Positions 1-11,602 of a DNA stretch of 64,000 nucleotides are shown piece by piece; position 1 is the first letter of the stretch; every line of letters starts with the position of its first letter. Source of the stretch: Megascapheus bottae (Eukaryota > Chordata > Mammalia > Rodentia > Geomyidae). The notes under the pieces were generated by a model. That model made no database searches. It saw only the letters and a program-made list of their open reading frames with translations, and was not told the origin of the DNA. The stretch lies in contig JANJXV010000013.1 in the NCBI GenBank assembly GCA_024803745.1, positions 28,230,501-28,294,500 of the forward strand, read 5' to 3'. The translations under genes and the position numbers were made by a program.

Positions 1-1140
1 CTTTTCAAAGTAAGGTTGAAACTGAACTCACCTCAATAACTTGACAATTTCCCTTCTAGATCCAAGATTAGGCCACTTATATATTTTTTAAATCCTTGAT
101 GACATTTGCAGTATTTCAATCAAAGTGTAACTTGCCTATTAGAGAAGCCTACTTGACTGAACTTAAAAGTTAGTTCTACTATAAAAATCAAATCTGGCTC
201 CAGATCAGAAAGATAAATGGATGACCTGACTATGATAGGGAAATGACTTGTCAGAGGTTATTTGGTACTATATTCCACATTGATAAAGTTGTTCTTGGAT
301 TTTCAGATTACTGGATAAATTTTAGCAACTACAATATTTACGCACTACCTTGTAATAAAGAATGTCAAATTACAGCCATAGCTATCCATTTCTTTGATTT
401 AAGAATTTATTTTGATGAATTTTTAAGCTTTATAAATATTCCTGAATCAGTTAAGTGATTGAACAATTTTCAAAATTATCATTCTGGACTTTGAGAGAAT
501 GGGAAGCTACTCAATTTTTATTAGACTCAAGGAAGTTAGACAGATTAACAGCATGGGACACAGATTTAAATAGAGGAAAAGAAATGAACCCAGAGAAGCC
601 AAGAGTACAAGGAAAGGTTGGATGGGGTGCTGAGATTTTTCATGCTCACTTATAAACGCCAACTGTTAACTTTCCAGAAAGTTTGAGAGTCAATGTTTGA
701 ATACATTCATTACTGAAAAAATAAATTATGATTTTAAAAATTATGTTCAAACCAAAGTTGATTAATGTTCAAATGCATCACCTGCTTTTCCTTTCATTGT
801 ATTTTATTATGATCTATGACCTTTTGATCATAGAAAGGCAAATAACACATGAGTACTTGTGAAACTTCCTTTCCAAACTCCATGTGTATTCCATGTTTAT
901 TATAGGTGTGATGCTGATAGCCTGAAATAGTCTTAGTGATGTATTATCAACAAGGAAACAGCAAGCAGCCATAAATAAGCATGCTCTTCTCTACCCTTAT
1001 TTTGTCCTCTGTAAGCTGTTTGTCCATGTAGTACTGTCTATAATGATCCCTAAAAGGTAAATATGGTTTCTATAGAAGCCTTAATGAATAAGAATCAATA
1101 CAAAAAAGTCAGAAAACTTAACTGAAGCATGCATTTCTCA
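1..1140. other. Unique AT-rich intergenic DNA
   Basis: I recognise no repeat family or gene here. Two short open frames (243-458 and 455-655, plus) have no recognisable domain and no codon bias, and I read them as chance. A short hairpin-like match (gatctatgaccttttgatcatag) lies near 811-833. Confidence 0.5.
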
Positions 1141-1144
1141 GATC

Positions 1145-1485
1145 TCTCATTATTTTTATTCTGTTGATATTTTATTGACATATATTAGTTATACAAAGGG
1201 ATTTTGTTTTTATATTTCTATACATGTATACAATGTACTTAGATCAAATTCATCCTCTTTTATTGCAGGTTTTTGAACTCTTTCTCACTTTGAACCATTT
1301 TTAATGTTTTTTATTCTTTTATTTTTGAACATGTATAGACTTTATTTGGATCCTATTCTCCTCTAATTATTTTTTTCTTGGGTATCCACCTTCTGCCTTC
1401 ATTACCTTGTCTTGTTTGACCCTTACTGGTTCCTTTCCCCTTCCTAAATATTTCCCCATCTCCTATTTTCATATTTTCCCTTTTT
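1145..1485 (-). mobile_element. Old L1 3' end fragment (antisense)
   Basis: The text ttattgacatatattagttat followed by tacatgtatacaatgtactt and 'agatcaaattcatcctc' resembles the reverse complement of the 3' ends of old mammalian L1 families. It is diverged and I could not define TSDs. Family recognition is from memory. Confidence 0.45.
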
Positions 1486-1516
1486 AGAAAAATCCAGATT
1501 TTTCAAAGGGAAGAAT

Positions 1517-1517
<1 letters not shown>

Positions 1518-1564
<47 letters not shown>

Positions 1565-1569
1565 CGCGT
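1518..1569. repeat. (TG)n-(CG)n microsatellite
   Basis: About 18 TG units run directly into about 6-7 CG units (gcgcgcgcgcgcg), then unique sequence resumes. The whole tract alternates purine and pyrimidine. A run of CpG this long is unusual in otherwise CpG-poor DNA. Confidence 0.95.
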
Positions 1570-2928
1570 ATTCTAATTATTGAATCTTTTGTTTAATGTA
1601 ATAATCTTCAGTTTCAAATACTTTTCTTCAACTCACAATATTTTTCAAATTTTCTCTGTGGCTGAACAATCTTTAAGGCACATTTTCTTTATCCACTAAT
1701 TCTTTGATGGCCACCCTAATTGACACCAAAACTTGACTGTATCAAGATACAAACAAAGGAAACAACTTTCTGAATAAGATTTCAATAGTTCTAGAAACAA
1801 TAGCAAGAATCAATAAATAAGATTGCACCAATATAAAAGCAAAAACAACTACTATGAATGAAAAGATGAACTGCAAGATGGGGAAACCATTTGCCAGTTA
1901 TTCCTCTGAAAGGAGAGTAATACTATAAAATACAAAAAACTCAGAAAATTACATATTAAATTAAAAACAACCCAATAAGTAAATATGCAAGTGAATTGAA
2001 CAGACCTGTCTTAGACAAAATATAAATTACCAGTAAATGCATGAATAAATATTCAATATTAATTTTTTTCTTTATCTCCCAAAAAACATATAGAAATGCT
2101 TTGGGTGAGCAGTACCCCAAAGGAAGAAAACCATGAGTTTTCTTAAACCGGCTCATTGGGAAAATGTATGTTTCTTTCAAAGTCCTGTGTGTACACTCAT
2201 GAGTTAAAAGTTATCTTTGATTTCACAAAGCCCCAGAGACAGCCTAAGGAAATATTTTGAGAGTAGAAAATGCTCTGGGGTTATTCCTTTTATAGTTGAA
2301 AGAGACTTTTGAATGTGATCTGTTTTTTCTACAATAGCTTAAGGCCTTGGACAGGAAGAAAGGAAGGGAAAATTGAGTTCAAGTTTCTCTGTCCTGCCCT
2401 TCCAGAATTAGCAGCTTTTAAGTAGTAGTTTGAACATGTCATAGGTTATACCATGTCACTCAGACAGAGTGATCATTTGACTTTTGTCAGATCTAGCTTG
2501 AGGGTTGAAATTAGGGAGGTGGGGTGAGTTCAGAAAGATTCTGGTAAAACAGAATACTCATTTTCATCTAACCTAGAATTTGAATGAATCTTTCTTCTTT
2601 TCTCTACTGCCCCCACCTTCCCTGAAGTACACATTGCTTTCTTAGAAACTTAGACACAGCTGATTTTCCCAAAAACTTCTCCTAGGTTTTGTCTCTACAC
2701 CTGCAAGTATGAGTCTTTCTTCCAAGTTATCAAAATCAGTTTTGTTTGGTGAGTAGTAAATTATATGATATTTCCAGAAATTATTGATGTCTACAGAAGA
2801 AAAAGTTAAAAAGCAAAGCATATAAGGATGGGAGGGGGGAGAAAAAAAACAGAAAAAATGGAAGCTAATGGAGGAAGGACAGATGACCATAGCAAATGAC
2901 ATTATTCTATGGGGGGGGGACAGTAAGT
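1570..2928. other. Unique intergenic DNA
   Basis: No recognised repeat or gene. The minus-strand open frames at 1956-2180 and 2642-2902 are low-complexity and lack domains. A G run (ggggggggg) at 2912-2920 precedes the purine-rich block. Confidence 0.45.
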
Positions 2929-2979
2929 GTTGAAAAAGCGAGAGAGAGGAAAAGCTAAAAATAGAGAGAGGGATGGGTG

Positions 2980-3039
<60 letters not shown>
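2929..3039. repeat. Purine-rich block with (GA)n microsatellite
   Basis: Imperfect gagaga/ggaaa text from 2938 leads into an uninterrupted (GA)n run from about 2987 to 3036. The tract is purine-only on the plus strand, so it is a homopurine-homopyrimidine mirror-like stretch. It creates a false serine/leucine-rich minus-strand reading frame. Confidence 0.93.
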
Positions 3040-3040
<1 letters not shown>

Positions 3041-3149
3041 ATTTTCAATATCTTTCCAGTCATTATATCAGATCTGTGACAGTCATGGCAGACCACTATT
3101 TTATTCCTTAAAATTTTAGACCTACTAACTGGTATCTTGTATATAAATT

Positions 3150-3420
3150 TATCTGAATGAGGGAAGGGAAGTGGAGCAACAAAATGGTGAAACAAAGGAC
3201 CAAGGGTGAACCAATGCAACAACATCAACAAAGACAATATATTGGAAATGAACTTTACAACTTGGGCGGGGCAGTCAGGGGGTAAGGGATAGGGGGAGAA
3301 AGACAAGGGAGGGGTTAACAAGGTTTGACAATGTCAATTACTTTACATATTTAACTATAGCCCCTCTGTACATCACCCTGAAGTAAAAGTAAATTTAAAA
3401 TAAAATAAAAGTAAATGAAA
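3150..3420 (+). mobile_element. L1-like 3' end fragment
   Basis: G-rich purine text (ggggtaagggataggggga) is followed by 'cccctctgtacatcaccctg' and an A-rich tail (aaataaaataaaa). The same order occurs at 37,515-37,770, so the two are probably 3' ends of one older L1 subfamily. Family assignment is inferred. Confidence 0.5.
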
Positions 3421-3435
3421 ATATGAATAAAAGTA

Positions 3436-3532
3436 AATTTTAAAAAGGAAGGAAGGGAGGAAAGGAGCGAAGGTAAGAGAGAAGGAGGGAGGGAGGGAAA
3501 GAGAAAAGAACACAGTAAAATTTGAAAAAAAA
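3436..3532. repeat. (GGAA)n-like purine-rich low-complexity tract
   Basis: Imperfect ggaa, ggga and gagg units continue from the A-rich tail of the preceding element and end in a run of A. This is typical of an expanded retroposon tail. Confidence 0.7.
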
Positions 3533-3741
3533 AATTGAGCCTACCCTCCAGCACACATTCAGCTACTGACTGTTGTCTTTGTTTTAGTTTAAGCAGTTTT
3601 CTCTCTCTTCCTTTCTTTCTCTTTCTTTTAATAAGAAACCAAGCTTCCCACAACAAATGTCTTCTTCCTTAAAACTCCCTTTCACTATTCAAAAATGTCC
3701 AACTGATCATATACCTCCTGTTTAAAGCATTTCCCCTTTGT

Positions 3742-3972
3742 CAGGTGCCCTATGTCTCATGCCTATAATCCTAGCTATTCAGGAGGCTGGTATCTGAAGA
3801 TCATGGTGTAAAGACAACATGGGTAAGAAAGTCTATGGGATGCTTTTCTCAAATAAACCAGAAAGAAAAAAGCCAGAAGTAGAACTCTGGCTCAAGTATA
3901 AAGCTAGCCTTCACTGAAAAATGTCGGGGACTGTGCTCAGGTCCTGAATTCAAACCTTATGCAGAGTATAAA
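3742..3972 (+). mobile_element. 7SL-type (B1/Alu-like) composite SINE, diverged
   Basis: The left part reads as a B1/Alu-like module (tctcatgcctataatcctag, tattcaggaggctg). The right part is the block shared with the tRNA-type SINEs of this window (agccagaagtagaactctgg, then ctcaggtcctgaattcaaac). Diverged and without a clear tail. Confidence 0.7.
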
Positions 3973-4119
3973 ATATTACTGTTCTTATGTACTGTTCTTA
4001 TTATTATATAAGAATAGATCCTATACTTCTTATATGACACAAGGCTACTTCTGCTTACTGCTCTAGTTCTTTATAAGATAGATTGCTTACTGAGTAAACT
4101 AACCAATAATACTTTTTTT

Positions 4120-4260
4120 CTTTTTAAATTATGTTTAAGTAGTTGTACAAAGGGGCTGTCATTCAATAAAATAATTTAGGAGTACAGTATTTCTTGGTCA
4201 GTCTGACCCCTTTCAACATTCTCACACATCGTTCCCATTCTTAACTTTTAAAGGGTATGT
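4120..4260 (-). mobile_element. Possible old L1 3' end fragment (antisense)
   Basis: The string aagtagttgtacaaaggggc is similar in layout to the antisense L1 end at 1145-1485. Weak and diverged; the assignment is tentative. Confidence 0.3.
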
Positions 4261-4625
4261 ATTGAACTCTTGAAGGAATTCCCTCCTCCTGTCCAAGAAA
4301 TATATTTGGTCTAATATATCAAACTAGTGTTAGTTTGCAAACTTTCTGCGTTGCCTCATGCTCCTAAAATTTGGAAAGTGAAGTTTTCTCTGCTCCCAGG
4401 ATGCTTTTCAGTCTCATTTTACTTTCCTCCTCCTCAGAGGGGAATAACTGAAGCAATGCCTACTCCACATCCCTTTGTGCTTCTTTGACTGCCCCTACCA
4501 TTGAACCATTTTTTTAAAAAAATACGGAACAATATCTTGTGTGTGGCTTCACACACTTTTAACCAGATTGCTGGTAAATAATGGATAAATAAACATATCG
4601 AATGTGGATAAATGAATAGAAATAA

Positions 4626-4912
4626 GCCAGGTGTAATGGCTCACACCTGTAATCCTAGCTACTCAGGAGTCTGAGATCTGATGATCACTGTTCAAAGTTA
4701 GCCCGGGCACTAAAGATCCTAAAGATTGAGAGACTCTTATCTCCAGTTAAACACTAGAAAAGAGGATTGGATCAAGGGGTAGGGTTCCTTGAGCTGAAGA
4801 GCTCAGAAACAATGCCCAGGCCCAGGTTTAGGGCAGTAGCCTTAAGCTGAAGAGCTCAGGGACAGCTCACAGGCCCAGAGTTCAAGCCCCATGAAACACA
4901 AAAATAAAATAA
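4626..4912 (+). mobile_element. 7SL-type composite SINE
   Basis: Left module: gccaggtgtaatggctcaca, 'cctgtaatcctagctactca', 'gagatctgatgatcactg'. Middle: 'gagactcttatctccag'. Right module: 'ttgagctgaagagctcag' appears twice (about 4790 and 4852), so the 3' part is partly duplicated. It ends in an A-rich tail (aaaataaaataaaaat). Confidence 0.85.
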
Positions 4913-4920
4913 AAATAATA

Positions 4921-5335
4921 ACATATATGCAATATACCAGGTAACCCAGTCAGATACAGTAACAATATTAGATTAACCAAAGGGCAACAAAAGAGAAGAT
5001 AAATAACATAGTACATTAAGATCACCAATCGCACAAGATAATGCTCTTGTTTCCATAGCTAGAGACCCTTTCATTTTGTCTCATCCTATATGACCTTATG
5101 AATCTAGGTTTTGTGCTACTGTAATCCTCTTCTAGGATTCTAGATGTGTACTAATTATTATGAATGAGGGGAAACCCTTGAGCCTATGTTCCTTTGGGTC
5201 TGGATTACTTCATTTAATAATATGACTTTTTCCAAGTCTTTCCATTTCCTTACTAATGGGGAGATGTCATTCTTTCTGATGGTAGCATAGAATTCAATTT
5301 TGTATAAGTACCATATCTTCTTACTGTTACTATTT
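4921..5335 (-). mobile_element. 5'-truncated L1 3' UTR and ORF2 end (antisense)
   Basis: Reverse complement of the same 3' UTR seen at 18,366-18,775: the strings taacatagtacattaagatc and 'agagaccctttcat' are recognisable. It runs into 'gaggggaaacccttgagcc', the antisense of the end of ORF2, and then older ORF2 C-terminal text. Confidence 0.75.
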
Positions 5336-6856
5336 TATAGCTCAAAGGGACTAATACCTAAGTCAACGAAGAAGCAGACTTTTAAGTCTAGGCTGCTAGA
5401 AGCCATGATCATTGCTCTAGTACTGTGATTCTTCTAATGTTATTGCCGCTGAAGATTACTGTTGCTCCTCTGCTGGGATCTTAAATCAGCAGCCTCAATT
5501 TATATGATGAAAAGCCCAGGAAACACTTCCATATGGAACACAAACAAGAGTGCCTGGCTCCTGCCCAATATTTTCCCCAGAATTGCTTTCCAGTGTCCTG
5601 GTCTGTTTTCTAATCCTAGTTACCTTCCATACTGTTGAGAATAACAACTGATGCATGGCCTATGAATATTCATGAGTGAAATTATAGCTACACATGAATA
5701 CTCTGCATTAGTGCCTAATAATCAACATCTACTTCCTTTTTTTTTACTTGTTATTTATAAAATAAATGACAGGGGTGGGGCTGTTAATTACTTCAGTCAC
5801 TAATCAACGATAATTATACCTTTACTATTCCAAACATTTATCTGGGCATCTGTGAGGCAAGTATGTTCTAAACATTTAATGTACTGGTTGAAGGCAATAT
5901 CTGAGATGGTGAACAAACCCTGCAAAGGTGAAATGGTGGCATTTCTTTACAAAACAAAGAATTAATAAACAGTGTCTCAGGAAACACAGGCAAATTTAAT
6001 TCAGTATTCCTGAACATGCTTTAATTTATTAAATACTACTTAAATATTTTTCAAAAGAATCAACAAATTAATTTTGCCTAAAAGACATCAACAAAATTGA
6101 GATAATTGAATGAAAGAAAAACTAAAGTCACAATTGCCCGAAAGTCTTGAAATTTATACTATCTATCAAAAAGGAAATTTTTCTCATTGCACAGTGAGTT
6201 CTTTCACAGTATTATCATGGAACATTGAATCAAACAAAATCACGGCTCTTAATTTGCCTGAGATGATATAGATTCTCTATTCAGTTCATGTTTGTCCTGA
6301 ACTGAAGATCCTCCTACTTCAGCTTTACAAGTCCCAGGTGTGGTGTTTGTGCCCAGGCACACATTATTGTATGTGTCCTTTTATATTTGACATGTATCTG
6401 TAGTCTGAAGGTCTGATATTGATTTCCTGCAGGTTATGCTGTAGTTAAATGTGCATATACTTTTCCAGTTAGCTTATAATTGGACTGTAAACGTGTTTAT
6501 TAATGATTTGATCTAGTGGAAACCAAGTATTGCAACACATACATGAAATCTCATGTTAGCTTTATCAGCAATAAAAATAATATTTTCCTACAACAGTTGT
6601 TCATTTCAAAGTTAAATTTCATTGTAGTCAATGTTAGCATTCAATGGAGTTTAATCTTTACTATGAACCCAGTTTTATTTACTCCTTCACATCATAACCT
6701 CGCTCAAGACAATTGATAAGATAGAACATATTTGTACTAGTAGAATAAAAGTGTGGTTGAATAAAACATTAAAAAATTGAAAAATGTTCTGACTTCATAA
6801 AAGCTACTACTGGAATGTGAAGCCAATTAAACCATATATTAAAAATCAATGCAGAA
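5336..6856. other. Unique intergenic DNA
   Basis: No recognised gene or repeat. AT-rich, CpG-poor. The short open frame at 6516-6716 (plus) has no recognisable domain. Confidence 0.45.
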
Positions 6857-7035
6857 GCAGGGTGCAATGGCTCATGCTTGTAATCCAAGCTACTCACAAA
6901 GTTGAGATCTGAGGATCAAGGCTCAAAGCCAGCCTGGGCACAAAAAGACCTGAGACTCTTATCTCCAATTCACCTCTAGAAAATGGGAAGTGGGGCTTGG
7001 CTCAAGGGTAGATTGGTAGCCTTGAGATGAAGAGC
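6857..7035 (+). mobile_element. 7SL-type composite SINE (3' truncated)
   Basis: Strings 'gcaatggctcatgcttgtaa', 'gttgagatctgaggatcaag', 'gccagcctgggcacaaaaag' and 'gactcttatctccaatt' place it in the same family as 11,113-11,330. The right module stops at 'tgagatgaagagcctag' without the usual tail. Confidence 0.8.
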
Positions 7036-7428
7036 CTAGAATCCAAACATACAGGCAAAATATTCATCATTGGGGCTTGCATAAAAGTCATATTTGTAGC
7101 AGAAGGGAGGACTAGTTGAAGAATTTGTTTCAGTATAAGTGGCCTCATGGCTGGTGCCTTTGATGTTATGTAATGTTACAATGAAAACACTTTGCAGAAT
7201 TTCTGGGAAATAGAAAGCTATTGACAGGACATATGACAATTTACAAATATATATTAACTGTAAGAAGTGACTAAAAGATATTAAAGAAAAGATATTGGTT
7301 CAGCATTAAAACACATTTAAATTCAGGATACTTAAATACTATATAGTCATTTAAGTAATAATGATGGCAAAATTACATTGAATGTATGTATGATGGAGTG
7401 AAATAAAATCTCATGGTTATAAGAAGGT
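7036..7428. other. Unique intergenic DNA
   Basis: Nothing recognised. It ends at the left TSD of the adjacent L1. Confidence 0.45.
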
Positions 7429-7445
7429 AAAATAGATTTGTTTTA

Positions 7446-8449
7446 ACTCTAAGATTACACCCCACTCTAGTTAGAATGACCATGATCAAGAAATCTAATA
7501 ATAAAAGATGCTGACAGGGATGTGGACAGGAGGGATCACTACTACACTGTTGGTGGGAGTGCAAACTCGTTCAACCACTATGGAAAGCAGTATGGCAGTT
7601 CCTCAAAAGACTAAACATACAGCTCCCCTATCACCCAGCAATTCCAGTATTAGGCATTTACCCAATTGTCCAGAAACAAGGACATACTAAATGCACTAGC
7701 ACAACATTGTTCATTGCAGCACTATTTACCATAACAAAGATATGGAACCAACCTAGATGTCCCTCAGTTGATGAGTGGATCAACAAGATGTGGTATTTAT
7801 ACACAATGGAATTATATGCTGCTGTCACAAAGAACAGCAACGCCCCATTTGTTAGGAAATGGAAAGTCTTAGAAAAAATCCTATTAAGTGAAGTAAGCCA
7901 GACTCAAAGGAACATAGGCTCAATGGTTTCCCTCATTTGTCATAATCAGTAGAAATCTTGGGCTCTCCTAGCAGAGATTTACAGTATAGCAAAACCTAGA
8001 CACATAAGGCCATACGGGATAATGCTAAATGAAAAGACCTCCAGGATATAGAAACAAAAGCCATATAATGAGTGATTGTTGTCCTTAATGTACTATATTT
8101 TTTTCATATATTTTTATTGTAATTAATAGAATGGTTACATTATATTCACCAGATAGAAGGTGCATCCCTTCACATACATTGATACCCTTTCTCTATCATC
8201 TCTTTTGCTGTCCCTTGATTATCTCATATTGTTATAGTATTTTACCTTGTCATCTGATTTATTGTATATATGTTTATTTGGTTATTTGAAATAGGATAGG
8301 GAAGGGGAAAACAACATGAGGGGGGCAGGATGGAGGTATTGAAATGGAGATCAAGACATGAGAAAGGGTATCAGTGTTTGTGAAGTAATGCACCTTCTAT
8401 CTGGTGAATATAATGTAACCCTTCTATTAATTACAATAAAATATATGAA
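7446..8449 (+). mobile_element. 5'-truncated L1: ORF2 C-terminus plus 3' UTR, with internal inverted 3' end
   Basis: ORF2 C-terminal coding text is recognisable in broken frames: the peptide strings [13 protein letters not shown] (frameshifted) and WNQPRCPSVDEWINKMWYLY, then SQTQRNIGSMVSLICHNQ before the stop at about 7950. The flanks share an AAAATAGATTTGTTTT-type TSD (7429-7445 and 8450-8467). The 3' UTR holds an extra antisense copy of the L1 3' terminus (8097-8190), then normal UTR text and the plus-strand 3' terminus. Confidence 0.92.
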
Positions 8450-8460
8450 AAAATAGATTT

Positions 8461-9065
8461 GTTTTTAATACTATCAGCATCATGTCAGTTAATAGAAGAA
8501 ATCAAAACCTAAATATATGGAATGTATATGCCATGTATTGAGGATAGAAGGTGTGCTTATAAATTTTAAAGTAAATAAGAAACCTTCAAAAGAAGTACAG
8601 GAAATAGGGAAATCTATGTTTACAATAAATGTCTGTGAATAATTGTATTTTCAAGACTGAGTAGATTAAGGAAAGGTACAATTTTATTTAAAGTGGATAA
8701 AAAGGGAAAGTCCATAAAATTGACTTCATAAACTTGATTTACTTGTATGTTTCCATTAAATAGATCTAACTAGAGAGTGAAAAAAATATTTATTCCACAT
8801 TATACATTGCATTTTGTTTGTGCATAATTGAGTGAGGGGAAACAAATGGACATGAGATAACAACTAGAGCCTGGGGTTTCAATTTTGGAATAAAAATTAA
8901 ATACACATTTCAATAAAAATACAAAGTGAAAAAATATAAGTACTGTTTGCCAACAAAATGAAAGATGAAAAATCAGAAAAAAGCCTTAGCTGCCTGTATT
9001 TACTGGGGAGAAGAAAAAATAAACTGATAAACTTTTCAAACTTAAAATTTAACACAGCACATTTA
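8461..9065. other. Unique intergenic DNA
   Basis: Nothing recognised apart from A-rich text next to the L1 tail. Confidence 0.45.
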
Positions 9066-9066
9066 T

Positions 9067-9545
9067 AAGTGAAGTAAGCCAGACCCAAAGGAACATAGGC
9101 TCAATGGTTTCCCTCATTTGTAGTAATTAATACAAACCTTGGACATTCATACCACGGGATTACAATAGCTCCAATTCCAGATACAAAAGGCCATATAAGA
9201 TGAGGCTAAATGTAAGGACCTCAGGACATGGAAACAAGAGTTATATAATGTGTGATTTTTGTTCTTAATGTACTATGTTATTTCTAATCTCTTTTGTTGT
9301 CCCTTGGTTATTCTCATATTGTTAAAGTATCTTACCTTATTATCTGGTATGTTGTATACATGTTTATTTGTTTATTTGAAAAAGGATAGGGAAAGGGGAA
9401 AACAAGATGAGGAGAGGGGGTGGAGGAAGGGAAATGGGGACAAAAACATGAGAAAGGGTATCAATGTATGTGAAGTAATGCACCTTCCATCTGGTGAATA
9501 TAACTGTAGCCCTTCTATTTATTACAATAAAAAATTAAAAAAATA
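9067..9545 (+). mobile_element. 5'-truncated L1 3' end
   Basis: Begins in the last codons of ORF2 (gaagtaagccagacccaaag, 'ggtttccctcatttgta'). It continues through the 3' UTR (taatgtactatgttattt), the G/A-rich tract at 9385-9450, and ends with 'attacaataaaaaattaaa'. Confidence 0.9.
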
Positions 9546-9680
9546 AACAAATACAGAAACTTGTCCACATTTTCAAGTTCTTGTTTTATGGAGGAACAAA
9601 CATTGTTGTAAACAAAATCAGAAATCTCTGTATTCAAGGACATTATCTTCTTTGTAAACATTGTTAAAATGCACATGGAG

Positions 9681-9868
9681 GGGCAGGGAGTTTGGCCTAG
9701 TGGTAGAGTGCTTGCTTAGCATGCACAAAGACCAGGTTTCGATTCCTCAGTACCACATGCATAGAAAAACCTGGAAGAGGTGCTGAGGCTCAAGTGGTAT
9801 AGCTCTAGCCTTGAGAAAGTCCAAGGACAGGGCTCAGACCCTGAGCTCAAGCCTAGGACTGGCAAAAA
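9681..9868 (+). mobile_element. tRNA-derived ID-like composite SINE
   Basis: Head: 'gggagtttggcctagtggta' (A box region) and a B-box-like 'ggtttcgattcctc'. Second module: 'tgaggctcaagtggtatag', 'ccttgagaaagtccaagga', 'ctgagctcaagcctaggact', ending 'ggcaaaaaa'. TSD aaatgcacatgga lies on both sides (9668-9679 and 9868-9880). Confidence 0.93.
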
Positions 9869-9884
9869 ATGCACATGGAATATT

Positions 9885-10329
9885 TTCTTTCTTTAATTTT
9901 TATTGTAATTAATAGAAGGGTTAAATTATATTATCCAGATAGAAGGTGCATTACTTAACAATCATTGCTACCCTTCTCATGTTTCTGTTCCCAGTTCCCT
10001 CCCCCATTCCCTACCCTCATCTTGTTTTCCCCTCTTCCCTATCCTATTTCAAATAAATATATATACAATATACTAGATAACAAGGTAAGATACTCTAACA
10101 ATTTGAGAATAACCAAGAGACAACAGAAGAGATGAGAAATAACATAGTACATTAAGAACAACAGTCACACATTATATGGCTCTTGTTTCTATATCTTGGA
10201 GATCCTTTCATTTAGCCTCATCCTATATGCCTTATGTATCTATAAGTTTTGCCCTATTGTAAACCTCTGCTAGGAGAGTTCAAGATTTATACTAATTATG
10301 ACAAATGAGGGAAACCATTGAGCATATGT
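9885..10329 (-). mobile_element. 5'-truncated L1 3' end (antisense)
   Basis: Starts with the antisense tail 'tttttattgtaattaataga', runs through 'gatagaaggtgcattactt', the C/T-rich complement of the G-rich tract, and 'catagtacattaagaacaac', and ends in antisense ORF2 end text (aatgagggaaaccattgagc). A perfect 14-bp TSD gcacatggaatatt flanks it at 9871-9884 and 10330-10343. Confidence 0.93.
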
Positions 10330-10343
10330 GCACATGGAATATT

Positions 10344-10735
10344 AAAGTTCATCATTTGTTAGTGGCTAATGGTTTTCTGAAAGAGCCAATAAGTACCACG
10401 TAATAATGATCAATAGATATTTAATTGGTATTGTGATCTAAATTGTATTTCATTAATTTCAGAAGGAAAAAACATCTTTTTTGAGGAAGAAGGAAACTTA
10501 GAAAACACTTGCAAATAATTTGTATTCCTAAATGTATGATGATAATAATACTAAACTTTAGACAACTGAAGCAAAGAACATGTTATTCTAAAACTTAAAA
10601 ATATACCAAGCATAATACTTATAAGAAAAATACTGTTCCTAAGCTACTAAGACGCATGAAAGTTATTATATCTTAGCCCATTAAACTCAAAGAAGGAGAA
10701 GGGAGTAAATATTGATAAAACAAAAATAGGATTTG
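10344..10735. other. Unique intergenic DNA
   Basis: Nothing recognised. Confidence 0.45.
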
Positions 10736-10736
10736 G

Positions 10737-10940
10737 GACCAGGAGCATGGCCCTTGTAAGAGTGTTTACCTACCATGCCCAAATGCCTGGGTTTGATTCC
10801 TCCATACCACATACACAGAAAAAGCTGGAAATGATGCTGTGGCTCAAGTGGTAGAGTGGTAGCCTTGGGAAAGCTCAAGAACATTGCTCAGACCCTGAGT
10901 TCAAGCTCCAGAACTGGCAAAAATGTTAAAAAAAAAATAG
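10737..10940 (+). mobile_element. tRNA-derived ID-like composite SINE, diverged
   Basis: Head 'gggaccaggagcatggccc', B-box-like 'gggtttgattcctccatacc', then 'gctgtggctcaagtggtaga' and 'gaccctgagttcaagctcca', and an A-rich tail. Confidence 0.88.
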
Positions 10941-11112
10941 AATTTGTCAAAGCAAAGTAATTTTTCAAAAACTGATATTCTCCAAGGTTGTAGTTTTGAG
11001 AAAACTTAAATGAAATAGGCAAAATGGATTAAAATTGGGAGAGAATAATAAAATGGAGCTATTACCTCGAATGTAGTTGAATGCTTTAAAGTTTAAAAAT
11101 AATATGCACATT

Positions 11113-11338
11113 CAGGGACAGTGCTTCTCGCCTGTAATCCTAGCTACTCAGGAGGCTAAGATCAAGGTTCAAAGCCAGCCTGGACACAAAAGGACCTAAG
11201 ACTCTTTTCTCCAATTAACCTCTAGAAAACAGGAAGTGGGGCTTGGCTCAAGGGTAGGGCGGTAGCCTAGAGCTGAAGAGCTCAGGGACAGTGCCCATGA
11301 CAACTTAAAGCCCCATGGCCCACAATTAAATAAATAAA
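11113..11338 (+). mobile_element. 7SL-type composite SINE
   Basis: Left module 'cgcctgtaatcctagctact', 'caggaggctaagatcaagg', 'ccagcctggacacaaaagga'. Right module 'ggaagtggggcttggctcaa', 'agctgaagagctcagggaca', then an A-rich tail. Confidence 0.88.
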
Positions 11339-11589
11339 AACTTGTCCTTGAGTTTCTATGTTTTCAAGATCAAATGATAATATATTTCTCTGTGCCTAAC
11401 AGTGAAAAGTCATTCTCTTAATGTACTGGTAAATTTATTGGAAGCCTTAAAAAAAAGCTGTACCTTTACATTGCTAGAGATTAAGAGACATTGAACTGCG
11501 GGTTAAAATATGTCTTCTTCAGTGGTGTTATGAAAGAAAACCTTTAAGTAATTTGAGAGCTATTTTTAGGTCATGCAAATAATCCATTT

Positions 11590-11602
11590 AAACAGAGATG
11601 CT
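11590..11602 (+). repeat. Left target-site duplication of full-length L1
   Basis: The 13-mer aaacagagatgct is repeated exactly at 18776-18788, after the L1 A-rich tail. This fixes both ends of the L1 insertion. Confidence 0.92.

Noticed and set aside
2902..3321. 139-codon minus-strand open frame
   Set aside because: It is created by the (GA)n tract (serine-leucine repeats) and has no domain.
9681..9755. tRNA gene candidates at the heads of ID-like SINEs
   Set aside because: They keep A- and B-box-like motifs but do not form a full tRNA and recur many times with A-tails and TSDs, so they are SINEs.
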